Part shown: one piece after another, positions 51,788 to 60,002 of the stretch
How the letters are laid out: the number at the start of each line of letters is the position of its first letter
Numbering within the stretch: the first letter of the stretch is position 1
NCBI GenBank assembly: GCA_943367715.1
Contig: CALRJY020000033.1
Span: 12,578 to 76,577 of the forward strand
DNA: 64,000 nt
Direction of reading: 5' to 3'
From: JAEYXS01 sp943367715
GTDB lineage: Bacteria > Verrucomicrobiota > Verrucomicrobiia > Limisphaerales > JAEYXS01
Notes under the pieces: model-generated
Told to the model about the DNA's origin: nothing
Databases searched by the model: none
The model's input: only the letters and a program-made list of their open reading frames with translations
Position numbers and translations under genes: made by a program

Positions 51788-52705
51788 TCAGCGCCGGACA
51801 TTGCGGCGGGCGGAAAGATAACCCCAGAGCATGCCGATCAACAAACCGGCGGTGTGCGCCATGTTGGCGATCGGGAGGATGCCGGAAAAACAGATGAGGT
51901 ACCACACGACCATCATCGCCACGGTGTTCGGATGGAGGATGATCCCGGAAGCGAAATCGAACTTGGATTTCATCCAGGCATAGCCGAAAAGCCCGTAAAC
52001 GACACCGGACATGCCACCGAAACTGGGAACCGCCCGGCTGAAGGGCGGCAGATTGATGCTGTATTCCGCGAGGTTCGAGAGGATCGCGGTGACGAAGACG
52101 AAAACCAGCACGTAGCCGGAGCCTTTGACGCGCTCGATCATGCCACCCAGCATCAGCAGGTTGAGCATGTTAAAGATCAAATGCACGGGACCAAAGTGGA
52201 TGAAGACCGGCGTGATCAAACGCCAGACTTCGCCCTGCCGGATCTCTTGCAAGCCCCCATGCCAGCGGATGAAGTTCTGATCTATCTCGAACTTGGTGAT
52301 GACCCACGGCTGGATGATCTCCGTATTGCTGCCCAACTGGGTCAGTGCGGCGACCACGAGGCTGACGATGAAAAGAAAAAAGGTGACGTAAGGCAGGCCG
52401 CTGTGCTGGCGGTTCAGAATCTGCCGGCTGTTAAATGACCGCTTGGCCGCTGCTGCCTCCCCCTCCTGTAACTGGGCTTCCTTCTTGCGCGCGGCTTGGG
52501 GGGCAGTGCTGTATTCGGGCGCGGCCGGATTGGCGGTGAACTGCTTCAGCAAGGTCGCGGCCTCCTCCATCTGCGCATCGTCCAACACCCAGACTTCATA
52601 GTGCTGGCCTTCCAGTTCCACGCGGTTCTCGATGCCGCGCACAAACAGGTAGTCGCTAAAAAGGGCGGCGTGCTGGTCACGCGTGATGGTTCCGATCAAA
52701 CGCAT
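51788..52705 (-). CDS. Rhomboid-family intramembrane serine protease (GlpG-like)
   Basis: 305 residues. The N-terminal cytoplasmic domain (1-85) has the GlpG-like ferredoxin-type shape (VRGIENRVELEGQHYEVWVL). Six hydrophobic segments follow. Catalytic residues are seen as Ser233 in GGMSGVVYGLFGY and His284 in NMAHTAGLLIGMLWGY, with the HLIFNMLNLLMLGG motif (His175 and Asn179 near the oxyanion hole). Rhomboids cut membrane proteins within the lipid bilayer; the substrates are unknown. It ends 1 bp after the lipoate ligase gene, in opposite direction. Confidence 0.92.
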   Translation of the reverse strand: MRLIGTITRDQHAALFSDYLFVRGIENRVELEGQHYEVWVLDDAQMEEAATLLKQFTANPAAPEYSTAPQAARKKEAQLQEGEAAAAKRSFNSRQILNRQHSGLPYVTFFLFIVSLVVAALTQLGSNTEIIQPWVITKFEIDQNFIRWHGGLQEIRQGEVWRLITPVFIHFGPVHLIFNMLNLLMLGGMIERVKGSGYVLVFVFVTAILSNLAEYSINLPPFSRAVPSFGGMSGVVYGLFGYAWMKSKFDFASGIILHPNTVAMMVVWYLICFSGILPIANMAHTAGLLIGMLWGYLSARRNVRR

Positions 52706-52739
52706 TGCGGGCTCAACCTTTCACCAAAGGGACGTGCCG

Positions 52740-54197
52740 TCAAAGCCTCTCAAGGTTCGGCACCACAAAAGAAGAACGATAATTGCGGGTCAGCAGGGCA
52801 TCAGCACGGGGATGCTGCAGGAATTGTTCGCGGTCAGCGTCGAACTTCAACCACGGCCCGATCACAGTCGGCTGACTGGCGGGGTTTATCTGATTGGCCG
52901 CCAGATGTTCCGTCATCCGGCCGAAAGCCTCGCGGGTAGCGGGCTCGTCCGAGAGTTTCTCCTGGATCTCGCCATGCTCCCCGGTGTGGCCCAGGCGATA
53001 GGAGATATTGCCCAGATGTCCAAGGGCACTGGAGAGATGGCCTTCCAGAATGCCGGCTTTCAACGCGGAGGGCTGATGATCGCGCACGCAATGGATGAAA
53101 TTGGCGAAATGACTTTGCGCGGGATCGTTCGTGGCCGGGAAGTGCCGGAGCAATGTGCCCTGAGTATCATAGGCGAAGGCTTCGTTGGATACGAGGCGCA
53201 GATGGCCGTTCGTGCAATGGATGATGACGCCGATGGCGGTGTCCGCATACTTCGGCATCACGGCTGAACCGCGCTGTTCGGGCAGGCCACGCACCTCGAA
53301 GACGATGGGCGCGGGCTGGTAATAATACATCGCAAGCTGCGTGTTGGGCGTCTGCGCGTCATCGGCCTCACCAAAGCGACCGCCGAGGCTGGCAACAGCG
53401 CCCGGCAACGAATCATAGCCCAAGGCCCAGCGCGCGATGTCCATCTGGTGCACGCCTTGATTGCCGATATCGCCATTGCCGGTTTCCCAGAACCAATGCC
53501 AGTCGTAATGCAGGCGATAACGTTTGAGGGAAGACTTGGGAGCGGGACCGCTCCACAAATCATAATCCACGGAGTAAGGCACCAGTTGGGAACCGTTCAC
53601 GCGGCCCAAGGCAGGGCGGCGTTTATAACATAAACCGCGAGCGAGGATGATCCGGCCCAGTTTGCCCGAGCGCAGAAATCCGATCGCCGCGGTGAGGGCC
53701 TCGCTGGACCGGCTCTGGGTCCCAGTCTGGACCACGCGACCATATTTCCGCGCGGCATTCACCATCTGGCGGCCTTCCCACACATTGTGGGAGACGGGTT
53801 TCTCCACATACACGTCCTTGCCCGCCTGACAGGCCCAGATGGTGAGGAGTGCGTGCCAATGATTCGGCGTAGCGATGGTGATGGCGTCGATGTCCCGGCT
53901 GGCGAGCAATTCACGCACGTCCGTGAATGTCTTCACCGTTTCACCGAGTTTTTTGGCCTCGTTCGTTTCGCGATACAAAACTTGGCGGTCCACATCGCAC
54001 AGTGCCGCGATACGCACGCCGGAAGTTTTGCGAAGCAACGCCAGATGATCCCGGCCGCGGCCGTTCAAACCAACGACGCCCACCCGCACGGCGTTGTTGG
54101 CTCCGGCGACTTGCGACCACGATTGAGCGGACCAACCGGTGACGGCCGCAGTGGCCAGGGAACCTTTCAGGAAACTACGGCGCGAAGTGCGAAGCAT
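52740..54197 (-). CDS. Gfo/Idh/MocA-family oxidoreductase, Tat-exported
   Basis: 485 residues from the ATG at 54197. The Tat signal LRTSRRSFLKGSLATAAV ends near WSQVAG. The NAD(P)-binding Rossmann part is VRVGVVGLNGRGRDHLALLR, then CDVDRQVLYR and ITIATPNHWHALLTIWAC. The EKPVSHNVWEGR motif carries the EKP signature, and the C-terminal domain includes WFWETGNGDIGNQGVHQMDI with substrate-pocket His. Such secreted members are very common in Verrucomicrobia and Planctomycetes; substrates are presumed sugars or inositols. The double-heme gene starts upstream and ends 4 bp before this ATG, so the two are translationally linked. Confidence 0.93.
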   Translation of the reverse strand: MLRTSRRSFLKGSLATAAVTGWSAQSWSQVAGANNAVRVGVVGLNGRGRDHLALLRKTSGVRIAALCDVDRQVLYRETNEAKKLGETVKTFTDVRELLASRDIDAITIATPNHWHALLTIWACQAGKDVYVEKPVSHNVWEGRQMVNAARKYGRVVQTGTQSRSSEALTAAIGFLRSGKLGRIILARGLCYKRRPALGRVNGSQLVPYSVDYDLWSGPAPKSSLKRYRLHYDWHWFWETGNGDIGNQGVHQMDIARWALGYDSLPGAVASLGGRFGEADDAQTPNTQLAMYYYQPAPIVFEVRGLPEQRGSAVMPKYADTAIGVIIHCTNGHLRLVSNEAFAYDTQGTLLRHFPATNDPAQSHFANFIHCVRDHQPSALKAGILEGHLSSALGHLGNISYRLGHTGEHGEIQEKLSDEPATREAFGRMTEHLAANQINPASQPTVIGPWLKFDADREQFLQHPRADALLTRNYRSSFVVPNLERL

Positions 54198-54201
54198 AAA
54201 A

Positions 54202-54933
54202 TTATTTGGCCCCTTGCTCGATCCACTTCTGCACGAGTTCTGCTTCCTTGGCGGAGAGCTTGTGTTTCTCAGGTTGCGGGATGTCGCCATCTTTCCCGGA
54301 GACGATGATCACGAGGGGACTGCGAGCGGCAGCGTCTAACTTCACCGCGGCGCCATAGACTTCGCCACCTTTCAGTACGCCTTCACGCGTATCTGCCTTG
54401 AAGCCGCCTTCGGCTTTCGATGGGCCATGGCAGGAGATGCAGGATTTGTCGAAGACGGGTTTGATATCGGCAGCAAAGGTGATCTCTTTGGCGGTCATCT
54501 TAATCTCGCCATCGGGCCAGACTGCGCCTTGATCGATCCACGCGCGCAAGAGGCCGATCTGTTCTTTCGTCAGGGGCACGCTTTCACCGGGCTTGTCACT
54601 GGGCGGGGGCATCAGGCCTTCCTCGATCAAACCGGCCACGATATGCACCATCGGGCTCTTCTCGCTGTTGCCGGGGATGATGAACGGGCCTTCCTTGCTC
54701 GGTTTCATCGCATGCTCCTTCGTGTCCATGCGATACTTGCCCTTCTGCTTGTCCGGGCCGTGGCAACTGATGCATTTCTCCACGAAGATGGGATAGATCT
54801 CTTTCACGAAATCCACCTTGCGTGGCGCGGGCAGCGGCAGCTTGCTGGTATCCACGGCGAAAGCGAGGCTGCTCGTCACCGCCACGAAAGCGATTACGGC
54901 CAAGGATGAAAGTAAAGGCGTCTTCATAGTCAT
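54202..54933 (-). CDS. Double PSCyt1 cytochrome-type protein
   Basis: 243 residues with a signal peptide (LLSSLAVIAFVAVTSSLAFA); an ATG two codons in is also possible. Two planctomycete-type cytochrome units are present, each with CISCHGP (Cys-x-x-Cys-His) in the settings IYPIFVEKCISCHGPDKQKG and IKPVFDKSCISCHGPSKAEG. Each is followed by a DT.E or DTRE segment and a GLMPPP or GDIPQP-type Met/Pro ligand loop. It is probably a periplasmic diheme electron carrier or heme-containing binding protein. It comes 4 bp before the oxidoreductase gene, which suggests that it accepts or transmits electrons of that enzyme. Confidence 0.9.
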   Translation of the reverse strand: MTMKTPLLSSLAVIAFVAVTSSLAFAVDTSKLPLPAPRKVDFVKEIYPIFVEKCISCHGPDKQKGKYRMDTKEHAMKPSKEGPFIIPGNSEKSPMVHIVAGLIEEGLMPPPSDKPGESVPLTKEQIGLLRAWIDQGAVWPDGEIKMTAKEITFAADIKPVFDKSCISCHGPSKAEGGFKADTREGVLKGGEVYGAAVKLDAAARSPLVIIVSGKDGDIPQPEKHKLSAKEAELVQKWIEQGAK

Positions 54934-54993
54934 ACCCGGTAATTGGACGCACCGAAGCTAGGCCGTGTTCGGTAAAAGGCCAAGTCTGGAGAT

Positions 54994-55145
54994 GGGGCGT
55001 GCCCGTCCTCGGGCACAGCAAGGCGAAATGCTGCAGGCAGTATGTAGACCGCCCATGGTCGAGGAAGATATGCTTGAACGCGGCTAACGAATTTCTCGCT
55101 GTATGTGCTCAGGGACGTTGCTGTGCCCGAGGACGGGCACGCTCC
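54994..55145. repeat. REPIN/MITE-like element, copy 2
   Basis: 152 bp. The ends (54994-55021 and 55118-55145) are 28-base inverted repeats that differ at a single base, beginning GGGGCGTGCCCGTCCTCGGG. Each end alone can form the hairpin GTGCCCG-tcct-CGGGCAC. The interior is not conserved except next to the ends (GGCGAAATGCTGC here, GGTGAAATGTTGC in copy 3). It lies 47 bp before the trpD start and may affect its expression. Confidence 0.75.
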
Positions 55146-55192
55146 CTAAAATTTCCCCTTTGCAGGGGGCGGGGACGCTTTATCTTGCTGGC

Positions 55193-56230
55193 GTGCTTTC
55201 GTCACTTACTGAGCAATTGAAATCCCGCCAGGCGTTGAGCGGGGAGCATGTGTCTGCCGCCATCCGGGGGCTTACGGCGGAAAGCGTGTCGCCAGAGGCC
55301 AAGGCCGAGTTCCTCACCGCGCTGGCATTAAAGGGCGAGACGGTGGAGGAGATCGCGGCGTTTGCGCGGGAGTTGCGTGAGCTGTCATTGATGCCACCCC
55401 TGGATCCATCACTGCGCGCGGGCGAAATCCTCGATGTCTGTGGCACGGGTGGGGACAAGCTCAACACCTTTAACATCTCCACCAGCGTGGCCATTGTCGT
55501 AGCAGCGGCAGGTGTGCCGATGGCCAAGCATGGCAATCGCGCTATCACGTCCAAGTCTGGCAGCGCGGATGTGCTTGAGGCTCTGGGCATCCCGGTGGAC
55601 AACACGCCGGAGCAAGCAGCGGCGTTGTTGAAGGAACACAATTTCGCGTTCTTCATGGCCACGCGTTTTCACCCGGCGTTCAAGCACATCGGTCCGGCGC
55701 GGAAGCTTTGCGCGGTGGCCGGACAGCGGACGATCTTCAATTTCCTCGGACCACTGATGAATCCAGCGCGGCCGACGGCGCAATTGGTCGGGGTGCCAAA
55801 TCCACTCCTCACCGAACCCATCGCGCGGGTGCTGCAGAGCTTGGGCATCCGGCGTGGCATGGTGGTGAGCGGGCTGGCGGAAGGCGCGTATCTGGACGAG
55901 CTTTCCACCATGGGCGACAATCAGGTGGCCGAGTTTTATCAGGATCGCGGTTTCCACACGTCCGTGTGGCAACCGGAGTTTCTGCCTTTGCAACCGGCCA
56001 CGCTGGCCGAACTGGCCGGCGGAGATGCGCAGGTGAATGCGGTGATCGTCAGCCTGGTGTTGTCCGGTGATGAGCGCGGGCCCAAGCGCGATGCCGTGTT
56101 GCTAAATGCCGCCGCCGCCCTGCATGTGGCGAACAAGGTGAAGTCCTTGATCGAAGGCTGGGAACTGGCGGCGGAGATCATCGATAGCGGCAAGGCGACG
56201 GCTAAAATCAAAGCACTGGCCACCCGTTAA
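55193..56230 (+). CDS. trpD: Anthranilate phosphoribosyltransferase
   Basis: 345 residues from a GTG at 55193, which gives the normal length; the frame upstream runs into the repeat element. The PRPP site ILDVCGTGGDKLNTFNIST, the KHGNRAITSKSGSADVLEAL motif and the NFLGPLMNPARP segment are all intact. It transfers a phosphoribosyl group to anthranilate in tryptophan synthesis. The gene heads a five-gene run (trpD, GYF-domain protein, DUF2752, membrane protein, folA) with gaps of 10, -4, 9 and 40 bp, so the later genes are probably on its transcript. Confidence 0.96.
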   Translation: MLSSLTEQLKSRQALSGEHVSAAIRGLTAESVSPEAKAEFLTALALKGETVEEIAAFARELRELSLMPPLDPSLRAGEILDVCGTGGDKLNTFNISTSVAIVVAAAGVPMAKHGNRAITSKSGSADVLEALGIPVDNTPEQAAALLKEHNFAFFMATRFHPAFKHIGPARKLCAVAGQRTIFNFLGPLMNPARPTAQLVGVPNPLLTEPIARVLQSLGIRRGMVVSGLAEGAYLDELSTMGDNQVAEFYQDRGFHTSVWQPEFLPLQPATLAELAGGDAQVNAVIVSLVLSGDERGPKRDAVLLNAAAALHVANKVKSLIEGWELAAEIIDSGKATAKIKALATR

Positions 56231-56240
56231 TCAATTCATC

Positions 56241-56750
56241 ATGTCGGATCAACCTGTTCAGTATCAACTCATCGGCAGTGACGGCATCGAATACGGTCCG
56301 GTCTCCGCCGAGGACGTACGCGCGTGGATCAGGGAAGGCCGGGCGAGTGCCAAGACGATGGTGCGCGCCACAGGCAGTCCCGCGTGGCGCAAAATGGGCG
56401 AGCTGCCGGAATTCGCCGAGGCTATCGCGCAAAGGGCGGCCAATGCCCCGGCGGCAAGCGCCAGTGTCGCGACGCCAAAGCCGGAACAGAACAAAACGGC
56501 GCGCATGGGGTTTATCCTCAGTGTCGTTTCGCTCCTGTGCTGTTGCGTGCTGCTGGCGCCGGCGGGTTTGATCGTTTCAACGATCGCCCTGGTCCGGATC
56601 AATTCCGGCAAGGATTTGAAGGAAGGTTATGGATTTGCGGTGGCGGGGATTGTGATCAGCCTGCTGGTGATCATCCTGAACATCGTGGTGTTCAATTACC
56701 TGCCGAAATTCATGGCGGGCGCGGGATCGAAGCCGGTCTTTAGTCCATGA
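56241..56750 (+). CDS. GYF_2-domain membrane protein (DUF4190-like)
   Basis: 169 residues. The N-terminus is a GYF_2 domain (QYQLIGSDGIEYGPVSAEDV, followed by RAWIREGRAS and SPAWRKMGELPEF), a small fold that binds Pro-rich peptides in other contexts. After an Ala/Pro linker comes a C-terminal DUF4190-type region with two hydrophobic segments (MGFILSVVSLLCCCVLLAPA, then GYGFAVAGIVISLLVIILNI) separated by a polar IALVRINSGKD turn. The role is unknown. It starts 10 bp after trpD and overlaps the next gene by 4 bp. Confidence 0.85.
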   Translation: MSDQPVQYQLIGSDGIEYGPVSAEDVRAWIREGRASAKTMVRATGSPAWRKMGELPEFAEAIAQRAANAPAASASVATPKPEQNKTARMGFILSVVSLLCCCVLLAPAGLIVSTIALVRINSGKDLKEGYGFAVAGIVISLLVIILNIVVFNYLPKFMAGAGSKPVFSP

Positions 56751-57181
56751 GCGATGCCGCTTCAGTTCCGCCATTGCTGCAAGAGCGTCCGGTGAAACGG
56801 ATGACGGCGGTGATGTGGGCGGTGGCCTTTGCGGTCGGGGCGGCGGTGTTGCTGGTGCTCCATTTTTTCCCTCCGGGGCAATATCCTATCTATCCGGTTT
56901 GCCCGTTGCGTCAAAGCACAGGGTTGGATTGTCCGGGCTGCGGCGGCTTACGGGCCATGCACCAACTTACGAACGGGAATATCGTGGCGGCGTGGCAACT
57001 GAATCCCTTCGTGTTCGTGTTGGTTCCGCTGGCGGCGTATGAGGGAATTATTCGGCGGGCTTGGAAGAAAGAGTTGCCCAGCGTATTGGGAAATTCGCGA
57101 GTGTTGATCACGCTGGGACTGCTGCTCCTGGCTTTTACCGTGGTCCGGAATCTACCGAAACTGGCACAGTGGTTTGCTTGA
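56747..57181 (+). CDS. DUF2752 membrane protein
   Basis: 144 residues with three to four hydrophobic segments. The DUF2752 signature is complete: CPLRQSTGLDCPGCGGLRAM (Cys-rich loop between helices 1 and 2), then HQLTNGNIVAAWQLNPFVFV. The family is widespread in bacteria without a known function; the conserved Cys and His suggest metal or thiol chemistry near the membrane surface. The ATG overlaps the stop of the GYF-domain gene (ATGA), so translation is coupled and the two proteins may work together. Confidence 0.9.
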   Translation: MSDAASVPPLLQERPVKRMTAVMWAVAFAVGAAVLLVLHFFPPGQYPIYPVCPLRQSTGLDCPGCGGLRAMHQLTNGNIVAAWQLNPFVFVLVPLAAYEGIIRRAWKKELPSVLGNSRVLITLGLLLLAFTVVRNLPKLAQWFA

Positions 57182-57190
57182 TTTACTATT

Positions 57191-57568
57191 ATGATCGAAC
57201 TGCTGCGCCGCTGGCTGAAAATAACGTATCCGGTGGACCAGAACAGCGCGCGGGCCTGTCTGTTGCTGAATCTTGGAGCGTGGCCGGGCCTGGGCTCCGT
57301 GCTGGCCCGGCGCGCGAGTGGTTGGGTGCAAATGATGCTCTCGCTGGGAGGACTGGTGACGGTCATCGCGGCGTTGTTCAAGTTCACGGGCATGATGATC
57401 GATGAAACGCGCTATCCGACGTGGAGAGATGGATTCGTCTGGATGGCTATCGGCGGATTGGCCGCATTTGTGGTGTCGTGGTTCTGGTCGCTCATCACGA
57501 GTCTCTCCGTCCGTTCCCAAGCCGTGCCGACGGTGAAGCGGAATCCCAGCCAGCCGCCGCCGCTTTGA
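57191..57568 (+). CDS. Small membrane protein next to DUF2752
   Basis: 125 residues with two clear hydrophobic segments (MMLSLGGLVTVIAALFKFTG and FVWMAIGGLAAFVVSWFWSL) and an N-terminal partly hydrophobic ACLLLNLGAWPGLGSVLARR. The arrangement, with a short polar loop containing ETRYPTWRDG, is reminiscent of small membrane proteins that accompany DUF2752 and GYF/DUF4190 genes, but no family is recognised. It starts 9 bp after the DUF2752 gene and is followed by folA. Confidence 0.7.
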   Translation: MIELLRRWLKITYPVDQNSARACLLLNLGAWPGLGSVLARRASGWVQMMLSLGGLVTVIAALFKFTGMMIDETRYPTWRDGFVWMAIGGLAAFVVSWFWSLITSLSVRSQAVPTVKRNPSQPPPL

Positions 57569-57608
57569 GTTGGCTTTGGCAGGACGCGCCATTATTTTTC
57601 ACGCATTG

Positions 57609-58070
57609 ATGAAGCCGTTCAAAGCTATCGCCGCCATGTCGGAGAACCGGGTGATCGGAATGGGGAATACGATCCCGTGGCATCTGCCTGAGGACTTCAA
57701 GTGGTTCAAGCAGACCACAACTGGGCACATCATCGTGATGGGACGCAAGACGTATGAGTCCATCGGCCGGCTGCTGCCCAATCGCACGACGGTAATCTTG
57801 AGCCGGAGTGATCTCGCGGTGCCGGGTGCGGTAATGTTGAAGGATTTGGCCGCACTAAAGCCAGCGGAAGATGGGCGTGAGACTTTTATTTGTGGTGGCG
57901 CGGAGATTTATCGTCAGGCTTTGCCGCTTTGTTCAGATCTCTATCTCACGTTGGTAAAAAGGACGGTGGAAGGGGATGCTTTTTTTCCGCCGTTTGAAGA
58001 GCAGTTTGAACTGGTGGAGACGTTGCGGGATACGCCGGAGTTTTCGATTCTGCATTATCGGCGGAAGTGA
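57609..58070 (+). CDS. folA: Dihydrofolate reductase
   Basis: 153 residues from the ATG at 57609 (the frame extends upstream only to a TTG at 57570). KAIAAMSENRVIGMGNTIPW opens the Met20 loop region, with LPEDFKWFKQTTTGH then IVMGRKTYESIGRLLPNRTT as the cofactor-binding part and FICGGAEIYRQALPL later. The enzyme reduces dihydrofolate with NADPH for thymidylate and purine synthesis. The usual length is 155-165. It ends the trpD-led run; the folate theme links loosely with ygfZ elsewhere in the window. Confidence 0.95.
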   Translation: MKPFKAIAAMSENRVIGMGNTIPWHLPEDFKWFKQTTTGHIIVMGRKTYESIGRLLPNRTTVILSRSDLAVPGAVMLKDLAALKPAEDGRETFICGGAEIYRQALPLCSDLYLTLVKRTVEGDAFFPPFEEQFELVETLRDTPEFSILHYRRK

Positions 58071-58161
58071 GGCAGCCCGGTCTACGCAACGCCCAAACAC
58101 TAATGGACTTAGCGCGATTTTCTTAAAATTGTGCCTGGAAAAATTGTCTTTTTAAGGGATT

Positions 58162-59043
58162 TTACTTCATCCACCCCACCGACCCCAGAAACAGATCCGT
58201 CTGCACCAGCGCATCATTGTACAGCGCCCCGTCAAACATCAGGTAGCCGTGCGCCCCTCCTTCGTTCACCACCAGTTCCGAGCGATTGCCCGCCTTCAAC
58301 ATCGCCTCATGAAACTTCTGCGCTCCCTTAAACGGCGTCGTGGTGTCGCCCGTGCCATGCAGGATGAGTGTGGGCGGTGTGCCGCGCTTCACCTGATGCG
58401 CCGGTGAGATCTCCTGCCAACGCGTTCCGATCAAAGCATTGCCATACCCTTCCTTCGACGTATCGATCACCGGATAATACAGCACCATAGCATTCGGCAC
58501 GCTGGAGATCTTCAGATCATCCGTAGCCTCATCAATGCCGTCGAACATCGCCGTGCTCGCCGCAACATGGCCACCTGCTGAACCGCCATTTACCGCGATG
58601 CGCTCCGGATCAATGCCCAGCTCCTGCGCATGCGCCCGGATATAACGCATCGCCGAGCGTCCGTCCTTCACACAATCGAAAACCGTGTTCGTCCCCTTCG
58701 TCGTGACCAGCCGGTATTCCATGCTGATTCCCACCATGCCCAGTTCAGCATAATGCGCCGCAAACGGATACATGCGCCGTGGTTCCCCGCCCCGCCAGCC
58801 ACCGCCGTGAATGGTCAGGAAGCACGGGCGCTTATCACCGGGCTTAAGCTCCTTGGGCTCGAAGATGTGCAAGCGCAGTTCGCGTCCTTCGATCTGTTTG
58901 TAAACCACTTTGCGTGTCGGCTCGACCTTGGCCGCGATCTGCGCCGCCGGATCCAGTGGCTTAGGTGCCGCCGCGTGAACTCGTGACACACCCAGAGAAA
59001 TGAAAGTCACAGCCAGTAAATAAAGCAGGAGCAGGGGACGCAT
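58162..59043 (-). CDS. Secreted alpha/beta hydrolase (esterase/lipase-like)
   Basis: 293 residues from the ATG at 59043, giving a signal peptide (LLLLYLLAVTFISLGVSRVH) ending near HAAA; 23 codons upstream overlap repeat-flanking DNA. The oxyanion loop FLTIHGGGWRGGEPRRMYPF (HGGG motif), the nucleophile elbow RIAVNGGSAGGHVAASTA (G-x-S-x-G) and HGTGDTTTPFKGA with the Asp plus GGAHGY with the His identify the hormone-sensitive lipase-like group. It probably releases acyl groups from carbohydrates in the periplasm. The fold matches that of the esterase at 27665-28555, but the two proteins are not close copies. Confidence 0.88.
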   Translation of the reverse strand: MRPLLLLYLLAVTFISLGVSRVHAAAPKPLDPAAQIAAKVEPTRKVVYKQIEGRELRLHIFEPKELKPGDKRPCFLTIHGGGWRGGEPRRMYPFAAHYAELGMVGISMEYRLVTTKGTNTVFDCVKDGRSAMRYIRAHAQELGIDPERIAVNGGSAGGHVAASTAMFDGIDEATDDLKISSVPNAMVLYYPVIDTSKEGYGNALIGTRWQEISPAHQVKRGTPPTLILHGTGDTTTPFKGAQKFHEAMLKAGNRSELVVNEGGAHGYLMFDGALYNDALVQTDLFLGSVGWMK

Positions 59044-59090
59044 GTGGAAATAGAATCGCAAGCCGCACAGGCGGACCAGAAAAATCCCCC

Positions 59091-59244
59091 GGAGCGTGCC
59101 CGTCTCGGGCACAGCAAGGTGAAATGTTGCCGGCGGATTCAGAAAACTTTACGGCAAAGGAGAGCAGCCCGAGCGGATATCTTTGGACAAAATGTAAACT
59201 ACCTTTGCTTAGGAACGTTGCTGTGCCCGAGACGGGCACGCTCC
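59091..59244. repeat. REPIN/MITE-like element, copy 3 (best preserved)
   Basis: 154 bp. The ends (59091-59117 and 59218-59244) are perfect 27-base inverted repeats beginning GGAGCGTGCCCGTCTCGGGC. Each end can fold on its own into GTGCCCG-tct-CGGGCAC. It fills the spacer between the esterase (-) and the ABC transporter genes (+), close to both promoters. Confidence 0.8.
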
Positions 59245-59297
59245 CACGGTTAAGAAAATTTCTGACAATAACAGGTTTGTAGTGTCTAATCTTCGCT

Positions 59298-59999
59298 ATG
59301 GGAACACAGGCAGCATTATTGCGGCTGGAAGGATTGTCTAAACAGTATCCTTCCACGGAAGGTGCCGCGCCGCTCTATATCTTGAAGGACGTCACGCTGG
59401 ATATCGCGCAAGGCGAGGCCGTGGCCATCATCGGGCCCTCCGGCTCCGGCAAGAGCACCTTGCTCAACGTGCTCGGCACGCTGGACAAGCCCACCACCGG
59501 CAAGGTCACCTTCAGTGGACGCGACCTCACGCAGCTCGACGAACTGGCCTTAGCAGCGCTACGTAATCGCGAGATCGGTTTCATCTTTCAATCCCATCAT
59601 CTCTTGCCGCAATGCACCGTGCTGGAAAACGTGCTCGTGCCCACACTTGCCTCTGGTGGCATTCGCGGAACTGAAACCGTGGATCGCGCCAAGCGCCTCC
59701 TTGATCGCGTAGGCCTGTCACCCCGCTCCAATCATCAACCCGGCCAACTCTCCGGCGGTGAACGTCAGCGCGTCGCCGTCGTGCGCGCGTTGATCAACCA
59801 GCCTAAGCTCGTTCTTGCCGACGAACCTACCGGCGCGCTGGACCGCGTGTCAGCCGATACGCTCGCGCAACTGCTCGTCGAATTGAACAAGGAAGAAGGC
59901 GTGACGCTCATCGTGGTGACGCACGCGCTGGACCTCGCGAAGAAGATGGGCCGCATCCTCGAGCTGCAAGACGGCAAACTGGTGGAGAAGAGGAACTGA
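59298..59999 (+). CDS. ABC transporter ATP-binding protein (LolD/MacB-like)
   Basis: 233 residues, typical for this group. Walker A is GPSGSGKST (46-54), the Q-loop lies in GFIFQSHHLLPQCTVLENV, the signature is QLSGGERQRVAVVRAL, Walker B is LVLADEPTGALD and the switch His is in VVTHALDLA. LolD/MacB-type ATPases serve FtsX-like permeases that move lipoproteins, lipids or peptides out of the inner membrane. The permease gene begins 3 bp downstream, so they form one transporter. Confidence 0.95.
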   Translation: MGTQAALLRLEGLSKQYPSTEGAAPLYILKDVTLDIAQGEAVAIIGPSGSGKSTLLNVLGTLDKPTTGKVTFSGRDLTQLDELALAALRNREIGFIFQSHHLLPQCTVLENVLVPTLASGGIRGTETVDRAKRLLDRVGLSPRSNHQPGQLSGGERQRVAVVRALINQPKLVLADEPTGALDRVSADTLAQLLVELNKEEGVTLIVVTHALDLAKKMGRILELQDGKLVEKRN

Positions 60000-60002
60000 C
60001 CT

